A stretch of DNA of 42,271 nt from Candidatus Saccharimonadota bacterium (GTDB lineage: Bacteria > Patescibacteriota > Saccharimonadia > Saccharimonadales > UBA4665): NCBI GenBank assembly GCA_029288365.1, contig JARIHI010000007.1, positions 102,464 to 144,734 of the forward strand, written 5' to 3'. Below the pieces are notes generated by a model that was given only the letters and a program-made list of their open reading frames with translations, did not search any database and was not told where the DNA came from. This document shows positions 8,953 through 17,461 of this stretch, one piece after another (the stretch's first letter is position 1; each line of letters begins with the position of its first letter). Position numbers and translations under genes: made by a program.

Positions 8953-9342
8953 TCACTGTTTCTCCTTGAAATCCAGAGCTATGGAGTTTATGCAGTAGCG
9001 TTGGCCTCCCGGCTTATCATAGGCATCGTTAAATACATGCCCTAAGTGACTGCCGCAATTTGCGCAGACAGCCTCCACTCGATCCATGCCGTGCGACATA
9101 TCACGTTGCAAGGTTACGGCACCTTTATCCACCACATCATAGAAGCTCGGCCAGCCGCTGCCTGAATCGAACTTGGTATCGCTGCTAAATAGCGTTGCCC
9201 CGCACGCCGCACACACATACATACCGTCTGCTTTATTATGAAGAAACTTACCAGTAAACGGCGTCTCGGTAGCTTTTTCACGTAGCACAGCGTATTGCTC
9301 TGGAGTCAGCACCTTTTTCCACGCAGCGTCGCTTTTATCCAT
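8953..9342 (-). CDS. msrB: Peptide-methionine (R)-S-oxide reductase MsrB
   Basis: A 129-residue MsrB that reduces the R epimer of methionine sulfoxide in proteins. It has the [20 protein letters not shown] entry segment, zinc-binding CAAC ([10 protein letters not shown]) and CANC ([14 protein letters not shown]) pairs, the GSGWPSFYD substrate loop and the catalytic [11 protein letters not shown] Cys near residue 118. The DSGSGWPSF and [19 protein letters not shown] elements are complete, so it should be active. It sits three bases downstream of mscL on the same strand, and the two are probably co-transcribed, linking oxidative and osmotic stress. Confidence 0.97.
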   Translation of the reverse strand: MDKSDAAWKKVLTPEQYAVLREKATETPFTGKFLHNKADGMYVCAACGATLFSSDTKFDSGSGWPSFYDVVDKGAVTLQRDMSHGMDRVEAVCANCGSHLGHVFNDAYDKPGGQRYCINSIALDFKEKQ

Positions 9343-9345
9343 AAT

Positions 9346-9759
9346 TTATTCTTTCTTTTTATCCAGCCGATCAAGCTTCAACCCCAAAACTACAAAATAA
9401 ATGACAGCTGCGATAGCGATAAATTTTATGAGTGCGTCAACTAAGTTCCCGAAAGCGAACAGCTCCGAGCGGTCGCCGATAGTAATAGTTGTGTTCAATC
9501 CATCCAATCCTTGCTTACCAACGATCAAGCCAACGCTTGGCGTAATAACCGCATTGACAATTTGGGTGACAAGCCCGGCGGCTGCAGTGCCTATAGCTAA
9601 ACCAACCGCCAATCCTACCACGCCTTTTTCGCGAATAAATACCAGAAATCCCTGAGCTTGGCTTCGTGGAACCGTAGACATTTTTTTGACTTGCTCTTTT
9701 GACTTAGTGCGTACTGCTCGGGTTTTAATTTTTGTAGTAGCCTCAGTTTGTGTGGCCAT
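9346..9759 (-). CDS. mscL: Large-conductance mechanosensitive channel MscL
   Basis: A 137-residue MscL. An unusual N-terminal extension of about 35 residues rich in Thr, Lys and Arg precedes the typical start SQAQGFLVFIREKGVVGLAVG. TM1 (VVGLAVGLAIGTAAAGLVTQ) carries the Gly/Ala-rich pore helix, then ITPSVGLIVG, a short periplasmic loop, TM2 (LVDALIKFIAIAAVIYFVVL) and a charged C-terminal helix DRLDKKKE. The family forms pentamers that open under hypo-osmotic membrane tension. A GAGGAG ribosome site lies nine bases upstream of the ATG. The basic extension is not usual for MscL, and an internal Met at residue 27 could be an alternative start. Confidence 0.95.
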   Translation of the reverse strand: MATQTEATTKIKTRAVRTKSKEQVKKMSTVPRSQAQGFLVFIREKGVVGLAVGLAIGTAAAGLVTQIVNAVITPSVGLIVGKQGLDGLNTTITIGDRSELFAFGNLVDALIKFIAIAAVIYFVVLGLKLDRLDKKKE

Positions 9760-9828
9760 AGGTAAAACTCCTCTATTTGCTTACTTTTCTATTGTAGCGT
9801 GATTTTCAGTAGTATGGAGGAGTATATT

Positions 9829-11496
9829 TTACATTTTTTCAGGTGTAGGTATGCCCAGTGTACGCAAGCCGTTTTTTAGAGTGTCAGCATATTGTTTTAC
9901 TAATGCCAGCCGCGTGCTTTGGCGGGCATCACCGATAACCCGGTTTTGCTCATAGAAGCGATTGAACTGCTGCGATAGCTCATATAAATAAGTGCAAATA
10001 TAGTGTGGCATAAGTTCGTATGTAGCTTTTTCGGCAGTTTCCGGATACTCACTGAGCTTGCGTGCCAAGCTTCGTTCAGCCGGATCAAAATCTATTATAT
10101 TTGCATCTGCTTCGCCCGCCTTTTCTAAAATACTTCGCGCCCGGGCATGGGCATACTGCACATATGGTCCGCTATTACCTTCAAGCGCGATAGACTCATC
10201 AACGTTAAATACGATATCGCCGCCAATACGCTGCCTCAAAAATGTATATTTTACTGCTGCTAAATATACTTCTTGCTGCACCTTCGAGTCAGGGTACGAA
10301 CCTTTTACTGCTTCGCGTACAGCCTGAAGTAATGTTTCCGCTTCGTGAACTTTGCCGGTTCTGCTACTCATCTTGCCTGTCGTAAGGCTTAAGAAACCGT
10401 GAGCTATGTGCTGAGTTTTTTCAGCCACTGCTGGGTCAAACTTACGGAGCGCTGCCAGCATAACCTTGAAATATTCGGTTTGTTCGTTGGCGGTAATAAT
10501 GATAGATTGCACAGCCTCAGGATAATCTTGCTGCTTTAACTCAGTGAGACCTAAATCTTTAGCTTCGTAAGTAGGTCGGCCTGCAGAATTAATAAACACG
10601 CGAGTATGTAGTCCATCCTTTTCACCGCGATACACAATAGCGCCATCACTCTGCTCAAATACCGTGCCTAAATGCTCTTTTACGTACGAAATACCAATGG
10701 GTGATGCCTGACTTTCCAGATAACGTTTTTTATAGTGCACACCAAGTTCGGCAAAAATTTCATCGAAAAACGCAAAGCTTTTGGCAACGCCCCACGTATA
10801 AATGGTGTTTACCGTCTCGTTATCTTGATCGTACACCTGACCATTGATTGTTTTGATAGCCTGCTTAGCCTCGTCTGACTCTTCGTAAGCTTGCGCGCCT
10901 TTGGCATACAGCAGTCCGATAGCCGTACCGATGTTTGGCGCAAGGTCAGCAAACGGATTTTCTTGCTGTAAGCGATCTGTTTGCCACTCAATAGTAGTAC
11001 CAATACCGTATATAGCCTTAGCTACGTGCATACCAACATCACCGTGATAACTGACACGCTCTACATGAGCACCCGCAAGTTCCAGCAACCCTGATATCGC
11101 ATCTCCGGCTATCGTGGTATACAAATGCCCTAGATGCATTGCTTTTAACGGATTTGGGTCACCAAATTCTACTATAATCGTTTCACCATCATAAGTTTTT
11201 GATGCGGGCTGGGCTAGACTATCACGCAGAGCAGAGTCTTGAAGCCTTACATTAATAAACCCCGGGCCAGCAACTGAGACATCCTGTACTTTATCTGCCA
11301 AAATTTTTTGTAATAAGGCCACTATTTCCTGGGCGATTTCACGCGGATTTTTACCAGTTTTTTGCGCTAGCTGCAGCGCTGCGTTAGTCGCATAGTCGCC
11401 AAACTGCTCATCAGGACGTGATAACTCAACGTTTACCCCAACATCAAATAACTCCTTGCAGGCTTGCGCAATTGCCGCCTCTATCTCTTGTTTCAT
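9829..11496 (-). CDS. argS: Arginyl-tRNA synthetase
   Basis: A 555-residue class Ia synthetase charging tRNA-Arg. It has the N-terminal Add-1 domain (FGDYATNAALQLAQKTGKNPREIA), the HIGH-box segment EFGDPNPLKAMHLGHL, the KMSKS-equivalent GKMSSRTGKV, and the C-terminal DALR anticodon-binding domain (GPYVQYAHARARSIL through LVKQYADTLKNGLRTLGIPTPEKM). This is the full length and order expected for bacterial ArgRS. The ATG at 11496 is preferred to the GTG one codon earlier; a TATACT box ends seven bases before it, so the mRNA is probably leaderless. The window also encodes a tRNA-Arg with an unusual GCG anticodon. Confidence 0.97.
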   Translation of the reverse strand: MKQEIEAAIAQACKELFDVGVNVELSRPDEQFGDYATNAALQLAQKTGKNPREIAQEIVALLQKILADKVQDVSVAGPGFINVRLQDSALRDSLAQPASKTYDGETIIVEFGDPNPLKAMHLGHLYTTIAGDAISGLLELAGAHVERVSYHGDVGMHVAKAIYGIGTTIEWQTDRLQQENPFADLAPNIGTAIGLLYAKGAQAYEESDEAKQAIKTINGQVYDQDNETVNTIYTWGVAKSFAFFDEIFAELGVHYKKRYLESQASPIGISYVKEHLGTVFEQSDGAIVYRGEKDGLHTRVFINSAGRPTYEAKDLGLTELKQQDYPEAVQSIIITANEQTEYFKVMLAALRKFDPAVAEKTQHIAHGFLSLTTGKMSSRTGKVHEAETLLQAVREAVKGSYPDSKVQQEVYLAAVKYTFLRQRIGGDIVFNVDESIALEGNSGPYVQYAHARARSILEKAGEADANIIDFDPAERSLARKLSEYPETAEKATYELMPHYICTYLYELSQQFNRFYEQNRVIGDARQSTRLALVKQYADTLKNGLRTLGIPTPEKM

Positions 11497-11514
11497 CACA
11501 CCTAGTATAACAGG

Positions 11515-12192
11515 TTAGCGACTAGCACGAACGAGGTTAGCAACCCGCCATAAACAATAATATCCAGCGCTTAAAAGCACAAAATACGTTGCTGCTGTTG
11601 TGAAAGTTTGCAAGTGAGCCATCGGATTAACGATACGCTCCGATATATCAAACAAGATACCAGCTGGGCTAGTAATGATATCCCAGGTATTCCAGCGTAA
11701 ATCCCGCCCCACATAAATAGCAAAACTTGTAATAAGTAAAATGAGTGTCACTACTCGCCAGGCGCCCGCATTGGTTAAACGCCTTCTTAATTCCACATGA
11801 ACCAAAGCAAGACTGGCAAAACCGATACTTACACCAGTAGTGATTAAAGCCGTAAACATTGCCACATCATAAATCGGGTCAACTCGGCTAACATCCTGTA
11901 AGTGGATATAGTCAGTCAACATATAAAACGTGTTTGGCAGAAAGCTTAGCCATACCACCGTTACTAATAAAGGGAGCCAGTTGGCCCAATGCTGGGTGCG
12001 CAGTATCGTACGTAGCCAAAGACTTAAGCCCAAAGGCACCCATGCAAGCAGCAAGTTCCACAGCAAATACCAATACTCAAAGCTGTTATTACTCCAAGCT
12101 CCTATAAAGAAAAATCCTGCCGCAACACCTGTGGCTACCACAAACAAGCCGACAACTTGATGTAATGGTGATGATGCTTGTGTTTTCATCAT
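11515..12192 (-). CDS. DUF1361 family membrane protein
   Basis: A 225-residue polytopic protein with about six membrane helices and the DUF1361 hallmark FLPNTFYMLTDYIHL around residues 85-99, followed by PIYDVAMF and GRDLRWNTWDI. Family function is unknown. A TATACT box ends six bases before the first ATG (two ATG codons are adjacent), consistent with leaderless expression. It lies 18 bases upstream of argS on the same strand, but argS has its own start-proximal promoter box in the gap. Confidence 0.9.
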   Translation of the reverse strand: MMKTQASSPLHQVVGLFVVATGVAAGFFFIGAWSNNSFEYWYLLWNLLLAWVPLGLSLWLRTILRTQHWANWLPLLVTVVWLSFLPNTFYMLTDYIHLQDVSRVDPIYDVAMFTALITTGVSIGFASLALVHVELRRRLTNAGAWRVVTLILLITSFAIYVGRDLRWNTWDIITSPAGILFDISERIVNPMAHLQTFTTAATYFVLLSAGYYCLWRVANLVRASR

Positions 12193-12271
12193 GTAGTAAG
12201 TATAGCAATTCTCTCTTGAGATATCTCTAGTGAGTTTGACTTAAAGTAAAATCAGTTTATAATTAGTTTAT

Positions 12272-13228
12272 ATGCATATGGGTTTGGAAAAGTGTGTGCA
12301 ACGTATTTCAGCTACACCACCAGAAGAAACTGGTGCATACCAAGCTACTAGCCGGCCTTTATACGAATTGGAGAATCCGACAGCCCCCGAAGATCTCCTT
12401 CAGATGCCTAATAGGTTTTATGCGCCGCTACACCCGTTTTCAAACGACCAGTCAGCGCCGTATTTTGTACAAACCTACGCTCGCCAGGCAACTCATGATT
12501 TCCAGCGATCGCCCAATCGAGTTGCCCTACTTATAGGCGAAAGTTCTCTGGCGCCTGCATTGCCGTTTATCCCTGAGGATACTATCTTACTGGTCGACTC
12601 CTGTGCAGACATAAATTTTTATATGGCAAGGTATGTAGCGGCACTGCGAACATTACCAAACGCTGCAAGTTGGCAAGAATACATGTTCCAAAACCAAGCG
12701 CCAAACTACGCTAAACTCGAGCGGCAAATAAGCCACTGGGAAGCAGCTGGTGCTACACATCCGCTTGCTAGCCAAGATACCGATGCCACTTATCAAAAAG
12801 CCCAAGCTCTTGCCCGACAAAAAGCAATTATTCCTTACAACCTAGACATTACTGACGCGCGTGAATTACAAATCCTTGGAGATATGTTGCGGGCTCATGG
12901 TGCAACCCTTACATTTATGAATCTCTCAAACGCTATCGTGTACCGCGATAATTTTTCTAAGGGAAGTCCTTATAGAGGCGTCGCTTGCGCGGAGTTACTA
13001 GCACAAACATTGCCAGTCTCACCGGAAGCTCCAATTTTGGCCACTTCTCAATTACAACTCGCAGCCGAAAGCGAAGAAGATAAAATTGGCTGGTCATTAC
13101 TTGGCGCTACCGGCCCTTTCTTTGGGCTGGCGAATCTTGCATTGAGCGGAGCAGCAATTGGCGATACCAACCGAAGCTCAGTGGAATGCCGCCAATATGT
13201 ATCTCCGGCACTCCAAGAAGCGGCGTAA
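12272..13228 (+). CDS. Unknown protein, possible SAM-methyltransferase-like Rossmann fold
   Basis: A 318-residue protein that I do not firmly recognise. Segment NRVALLIGESSLAPALPFIPEDTILLVDSCADINFYMARYV (residues 86-126) has the strand-loop-strand-Asp rhythm of a Rossmann nucleotide or SAM site. ATLTFMNLSNAIVY (residues 211-224) resembles the later catalytic-loop strand of lipid-modifying methyltransferases. No membrane helix or signal is visible. The promoter is clear: TTGACT at 12236-12241 and TATAAT at 12258-12263 with 16-base spacing, leaving only eight bases to the ATG. It is divergent from the DUF1361 gene and converges, almost abutting, on the sugar isomerase gene. Confidence 0.75.
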   Translation: MHMGLEKCVQRISATPPEETGAYQATSRPLYELENPTAPEDLLQMPNRFYAPLHPFSNDQSAPYFVQTYARQATHDFQRSPNRVALLIGESSLAPALPFIPEDTILLVDSCADINFYMARYVAALRTLPNAASWQEYMFQNQAPNYAKLERQISHWEAAGATHPLASQDTDATYQKAQALARQKAIIPYNLDITDARELQILGDMLRAHGATLTFMNLSNAIVYRDNFSKGSPYRGVACAELLAQTLPVSPEAPILATSQLQLAAESEEDKIGWSLLGATGPFFGLANLALSGAAIGDTNRSSVECRQYVSPALQEAA

Positions 13229-13230
13229 GG

Positions 13231-14268
13231 CTACGTATCAAGTTCGCGCTTAAATTTTTCAATCAAATCAACTGGTGTGGGGTTGAGGCCATTGAGTAGT
13301 GCTAGATATAATGAGACAAAATCACCAAGTATCGTTGTCCAAAGTAGTTGCTGTAATAACGTTTTCCCTTCCGGAACAATGATATGCGGCGCGGGGCGCA
13401 CACCGCTCAGTAGTCGCTCGCTTACTTCAAAACGTTTAAGTACACGCGGGTGGTCAAGATTACTTCGAATATCAATGATTGCATAGGGCTTATCCGTTGG
13501 CTGCTTGGTCCAGCCAATAAATTCATTATGATTAAATTCCGGGTATTGATTCACCCAGGCTACATGCTTAGCATTTTCATTGAAACTAATTTTCCACTTA
13601 TAAGCCGCTGGATAAAATTTTGGTCCGGCATACACCACAATTGATTTGCCGATTAGTTCCAAGGCTAACTGTTTGGCAGGATTACTTGCAGTTGGCACTG
13701 TTGCCACCCATGAAATAATATGACTTTTCAAATATTCTATATTACCTACAAGCTCATCAAGTAAAGCCTTCTCAGCTAGCCCGGCACCAACTAATACCGA
13801 CACAAACGCCTTCAACCCTACTAACATTGCGTATCGTGGCTGGCCAGTATCGGGCAGTTTCAAAAACGGATACTGTTTTTGCGTAGCTATTTCCTCTAAC
13901 TTACCGCCGTGGGCAATTACTACAATCACCGCGTTTTTTGCTTCTGCTTGCTCTAGGGCGCTCAGTGTTTCTTCGGTATTCCCTGAATAACTCGACGCAA
14001 TAAAAAGCGTTTTTTCAGAAACGTATTCCGGAATGTCGTAATCGCGCACAATCTGAAAAGGAACACTCAACCCCGGCCACGATTGCCCGACTAAGGCCGC
14101 CAAAGCCGAGCCGCCCATGCCGCCAAGTACGATATTTTCATACTTGATGTTACTCAAATTGCCGAAATCGGTTGCAAACTCATACTCTAACTGCTGCCAT
14201 TGTCGCTCGGCTACACCCAGCGCATCTTGCACATCTTTTTCATGGATATATTTCAAATCATCAAGCAT
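13231..14268 (-). CDS. SIS-domain phosphoglucose/phosphomannose isomerase-type enzyme
   Basis: A 345-residue protein with two SIS domains, matching the bifunctional glucose-6-phosphate/mannose-6-phosphate isomerase family. Visible are NIVLGGMGGSALAALVG, the phosphosugar-binding SSYSGNTEETLSALEQA, PRYAMLVGL, and late SFNENAKHVAW and PEFNHNEFIGW, where the catalytic Glu and His of this family lie. It interconverts hexose-6-phosphates with fructose-6-phosphate, feeding glycolysis and sugar-nucleotide synthesis. The C-terminal IPEGK/LYLALLNGLNPTPVDLIEKFKREL element is typical. A GGGGGCG-type ribosome site lies upstream of the ATG. The stop is only three bases from the convergent gene's stop. Confidence 0.93.
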   Translation of the reverse strand: MLDDLKYIHEKDVQDALGVAERQWQQLEYEFATDFGNLSNIKYENIVLGGMGGSALAALVGQSWPGLSVPFQIVRDYDIPEYVSEKTLFIASSYSGNTEETLSALEQAEAKNAVIVVIAHGGKLEEIATQKQYPFLKLPDTGQPRYAMLVGLKAFVSVLVGAGLAEKALLDELVGNIEYLKSHIISWVATVPTASNPAKQLALELIGKSIVVYAGPKFYPAAYKWKISFNENAKHVAWVNQYPEFNHNEFIGWTKQPTDKPYAIIDIRSNLDHPRVLKRFEVSERLLSGVRPAPHIIVPEGKTLLQQLLWTTILGDFVSLYLALLNGLNPTPVDLIEKFKRELDT

Positions 14269-14336
14269 TCAAGCGCCCCCTTGTCTTATTTCATAGGTGT
14301 GTATTATAGTATAACTTAAAGACATAAGGGGGATGA

Positions 14337-14909
14337 ATGTTCGGGCACCAAAATGATGCAATAAAAGAGGACCAAAAAGCCGACGCAGATGTACCGCTAC
14401 CAGATGCAGCTTTAAGCGCGCTTACTAACCCACCGGCTACGAATCCACCAACTGATAATCCTACGCAACCTGCCAGCCCCCCAGCTATCACTACATCTGA
14501 TGAATCTCCGGCTCCCAGTGCTGACGACCCAGACGACGGCGTTACGCTTGATGATTCCACAGCCAACTCGGAGGACAGTGAGGATGAGCTAGAGTCCTCG
14601 GTTCAAGAAGAAACAATTATCACCAAGGCAGATCCAGCACCAGTAAATATTCATGCCGATGACCTCTTAGACATTAAACATGAAGCTCTGCAAGATCTTT
14701 CTCCTCTTGTCGATAAGCTGGACTTAAGCCCCGAAGATAAATTCAAAACAATTATGATGCTTATCCAGGCTTCAGACGACCAATCGCTAATTCCTCAAGC
14801 CTACGATTTAGCAAAAAACATTGAAGACGAAAAAATAAAGGCTCAAGCATTACTTGATGTTGTCAACGAAATCAATTATTTCACTCAAAAAGATTCCTCT
14901 AAAGAATAG
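14337..14909 (+). CDS. Acidic protein with a disordered Pro/Asp/Ser-rich half, unknown function
   Basis: A 190-residue protein. Residues 15-110 are low complexity (Pro, Thr, Asp, Ser, Glu) and probably disordered. The C-terminal half (DLLDIKHEALQDLSPLVDKL, then DKFKTIMMLIQASDDQSLIPQAYDLAKNIED) is predicted to be a helical bundle, perhaps TPR-like. There is no signal or membrane helix. A TATAGT box at 14305-14310 with TTGTCT 18 bases upstream is the likely promoter, and GGGGG just before the ATG may serve as a weak ribosome site. I do not recognise the family. It is divergent from the sugar isomerase. Confidence 0.7.
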   Translation: MFGHQNDAIKEDQKADADVPLPDAALSALTNPPATNPPTDNPTQPASPPAITTSDESPAPSADDPDDGVTLDDSTANSEDSEDELESSVQEETIITKADPAPVNIHADDLLDIKHEALQDLSPLVDKLDLSPEDKFKTIMMLIQASDDQSLIPQAYDLAKNIEDEKIKAQALLDVVNEINYFTQKDSSKE

Positions 14910-14940
14910 TCTCTTTTAGAAAATAATACGAGAAGCACAT

Positions 14941-15411
14941 TTAGCCACCGGTAGAAGGCAATGTAGCTGGAGGCTGATCTGTAGGATTATCGCCGGTTGA
15001 CGGAAGATCACTCGGATCGTCACCAGTACGCGGTACCGTTGATGGATTAGAATTCGTAGCACCCCCAGCTTGGCCTTGAGGTGCGCTTTCACTACCTGCC
15101 TGATTCTGGCTGCTTGAGCCACTCTGTCCGGTAGTTTGCTTCTGTTCTTTATTCCCCTGCTTTGATTTATCAGTTTCTTTAGGCTTATTCTGAGAAGTCT
15201 TTCCAGTCTCAGTATCGCCTGTGCCGGTTACGCTACGATATACTGCTCGCGCCAGCAAAAATAGTGCAAATAATACAAAGACAACAATGATGCTAACAAC
15301 TACGTATCGTACCCATTTACGCCAACCATCGCGTTCGTAGTACGGCTCCAATTCCGCTGGCACCGGATGCTCAGCAGCTTCTTGTTTCCCTCGTCCAAAT
15401 AACCTTGCCAT
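14941..15411 (-). CDS. Bitopic surface protein with LPSTG-like C-terminal motifs
   Basis: A 156-residue protein. It begins with a cytoplasmic segment containing FGRGKQEAAEHPVPAELEPYYERDGWRKW, then one membrane helix (about residues 34-57), then a low-complexity Gln/Ser/Gly/Lys/Pro tail. The tail ends with two copies of LPSTG (LPSTGDNPTDQPPATLPSTGG at the very C terminus), preceded by TVPRTGDDP. The motif looks like a sortase signal, but no hydrophobic helix and positive tail follow, so classical sortase anchoring is not expected. An AAGGAG ribosome site lies seven bases before the ATG at 15411. Function is unknown; a surface-exposed flexible tail is the safest reading. Confidence 0.75.
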   Translation of the reverse strand: MARLFGRGKQEAAEHPVPAELEPYYERDGWRKWVRYVVVSIIVVFVLFALFLLARAVYRSVTGTGDTETGKTSQNKPKETDKSKQGNKEQKQTTGQSGSSSQNQAGSESAPQGQAGGATNSNPSTVPRTGDDPSDLPSTGDNPTDQPPATLPSTGG

Positions 15412-15488
15412 GCTAACTCCTTTTTTACAGATTATATCGCCCTTCTTCAAACTGCAAGCATGAGCAAAATAGCTTACTTGGTTACTCG

Positions 15489-16490
15489 CTATGCTGCAAC
15501 TGCTTCTTCAAGCATTTGATCAAACGTATCAAGCTCTTTTGCAAATTTATCGTGTCGAGCGATGGCTGCACCAGGCGGTAACCATAAATTCGCAGCAGCT
15601 TGTATACTTGCATCAAATGCACTGGGACCTTCGGTAATAGCTCGAAAGTCATTACGATAGATAATGATTGGTTTGCCAAAGCCGGCAGCCGCACCAAGCT
15701 CTACAAGAGTACCCACATCACTTGGCTCACCGTCCAAACAGGCGATGAGCATCCTGGCAGTACGTATTCGCTCGAGATGACCAATACCTAACACCGTCCA
15801 GGCAGCAGCCTGTTTTTCCGGGCTGGCTGTCAGGGCCGCAGTTATCCCGTCACTTATAAGCGCTTTATCCCACGGATCAATAAAATCTATGTGGTTTTGT
15901 ACTATAGGCAATAACTCTTTATAGTAAAAACCTTTCGTTGAGCTGGCAAATCCGTACGGATTTGCCACATAGGCTTTTGTCCCCCGTTCGGCTTTGGGCA
16001 AAGGACGCCGCGGAGCGCCTGCGCTTAAGAAGCTGCTTATGTCTAATCTTAGCTCTCGCAAGTTTGCAGCAATGGCTATTTCACTGTCGTGCCCAAATGA
16101 CTCGTTCCTACTGTAGGCAGTAGCCGCATTAAGCATCAAGTTAAACGGTATACCATTTTCGCCCGTTGAGGCCTGCGACTCTGTGCGCAAGCCAAAAATC
16201 GGGATACCACGGGCCGCTGCGAACCCAGCTGCTACTGCTAGCCGACTTCTGGGAGGCTGACCATGCAACCACAATGCCATCATACCGGCACTTTCGGCAA
16301 TTGTATGTAGTCGTTTTCGCTCTTCTTCCGCTTCGACTGTCGGATATTCAGGCGATGGCATAAGCGAACGATCACCGATAACTTCTACGCCAGCATCTCG
16401 CAACACATCAGTAAACAATCTATGCATCACGATCAGTTCAGCATCATGTTCAAAGGCTGTATCTACGACACACCCAACTCGTTCTGTCAT
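15489..16490 (-). CDS. Nucleoside 2-deoxyribosyltransferase-like protein, tandem domain
   Basis: A 333-residue protein. The C-terminal half (residues 165-330) fits the nucleoside 2-deoxyribosyltransferase/MTH-type fold: KAYVANPYGFASSTKGFYYKEL, then ARMLIACLDGEPSDVGTLVELGAAAGFGKPIIIYRND, where D-G-x-x-x-D-x-G-T-x-x-E-x-G is the active-site signature with the nucleophile Glu. The N-terminal half contains a similar but weaker pattern (MMALWLHGQPPRSRLAVAAGFAAARGIPIFGLR), suggesting an internal duplication with a degenerate first copy. The enzymes exchange or hydrolyse N-glycosidic bonds of (deoxy)nucleosides, fitting nucleotide salvage. An inverted repeat GTTCTG/CAGAAC (16481-16499) straddles the start codon and may be an operator. 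Confidence 0.8.
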   Translation of the reverse strand: MTERVGCVVDTAFEHDAELIVMHRLFTDVLRDAGVEVIGDRSLMPSPEYPTVEAEEERKRLHTIAESAGMMALWLHGQPPRSRLAVAAGFAAARGIPIFGLRTESQASTGENGIPFNLMLNAATAYSRNESFGHDSEIAIAANLRELRLDISSFLSAGAPRRPLPKAERGTKAYVANPYGFASSTKGFYYKELLPIVQNHIDFIDPWDKALISDGITAALTASPEKQAAAWTVLGIGHLERIRTARMLIACLDGEPSDVGTLVELGAAAGFGKPIIIYRNDFRAITEGPSAFDASIQAAANLWLPPGAAIARHDKFAKELDTFDQMLEEAVAA

Positions 16491-16527
16491 ATTCAGAACA
16501 TATCATAACTACACAAAGTAACAAAGA

Positions 16528-17304
16528 TTACGACGTTGGTGCTTTATTTCCAAGCAATTGTTTGGCGCCAATCTTTGCCATATTAAACAAGTCTCTCAGA
16601 GCATGAGCAATTTGCGGACTTTCCAAAATAGTACCCACTGCTTCGTCTCCAAAAGAAATAATAGACACCTTATCGCCATACACAGCAATTTCCACTGGCG
16701 CCGTATAAGCCTCGTGCGGGTACCAGCTGATTTCGCGCTTCAAACGCTTGTCATGCTTCTTTGCCCAGGCAAACGATCCTGGATCAAGCGGTAACAAGCC
16801 GTGAGTAGTAATATCTCGCCTGGCTCGATCTTCCATATAGTCATATAGCTCTTTGCCAAAATACCCTTCGTCGGCTTGGGTACGCACCAAATAGACATCT
16901 TTGCCGGTTTGTAGGTGGTCTTTGTATATTTCCTGCAACCCTGCTTTGCCCTGGAAATACTTAAGTCCTGGCTGGCGCTGCTGAGCGTAGTAATACGCCA
17001 ACATATCTGAAAGTCCGGCCCTGTATTCTTCTTCTACTTCTGTTAATTCGCGTTTCTTTTGTTCGAGATACTTGTTGAGTTGCGACGGGCTGGTTGGCGC
17101 GAAGGTTTGTTTCTTTTTGGTTTCTACTTTTTTAGCTAGACCAATTTCTTCTAACTTTGCCAGAGCCATATATGCCGCTGTGCGGCTTTCGTTGATTGCT
17201 TTGGCCAACTGCGGTGGCGTAAGCTCGCCCTTTTTCACCAGCTCAAGATATGACCGCGCCTGTGACTCTGTTAAACCAATCTTTTTTAGAAGTTCTACAT
17301 TCAT
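16528..17304 (-). CDS. TrmB-family transcriptional regulator (paralogue 1)
   Basis: A 258-residue protein. The N-terminal 78 residues are a winged helix of the TrmB type (LTESQARSYLELVKKGELTPPQLAKAINESRTAAYMALAKLEEIGLAKKVE). A helical linker (QLNKYLEQKKRELTEVEEEYRAGL) follows, then a C-terminal sensor domain of about 140 residues (QPGLKYFQGKAGLQEIYKDHLQTGKDVYLVRTQADEGYFG) like the PLD-like domain of this family. It is clearly paralogous to the gene at 41210-41968 along its whole length. A promoter TTTACA-17-TATACT precedes the ATG by 12 bases. The ligand is unknown; TrmB proteins elsewhere often sense sugars. Confidence 0.9.
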   Translation of the reverse strand: MNVELLKKIGLTESQARSYLELVKKGELTPPQLAKAINESRTAAYMALAKLEEIGLAKKVETKKKQTFAPTSPSQLNKYLEQKKRELTEVEEEYRAGLSDMLAYYYAQQRQPGLKYFQGKAGLQEIYKDHLQTGKDVYLVRTQADEGYFGKELYDYMEDRARRDITTHGLLPLDPGSFAWAKKHDKRLKREISWYPHEAYTAPVEIAVYGDKVSIISFGDEAVGTILESPQIAHALRDLFNMAKIGAKQLLGNKAPTS

Positions 17305-17397
17305 AGTTACAGATACAGTATAGCGGAAAGTTATTATTTTGTAAAGTTCTATTTTGACATTTTAATAGATAAATTAATTAAATCAACCATAAGAATA

Positions 17398-17426
17398 TTG
17401 ACAATATATAAATATTATGCAATAAT
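17398..17426 (+). promoter_or_regulatory. Promoter of the 17462 gene
   Basis: TTGACA at 17398-17403 and AATAAT at 17421-17426 are spaced by 17 bases in a very A/T-rich intergenic region. A second TTGACATTTT lies at about 17354. The leader to the ATG at 17462 is about 30 bases and carries AAGGA. Confidence 0.6.
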
Positions 17427-17461
17427 GTATACAAGTCAGCAATGGCTTGAAAGGAACTATT

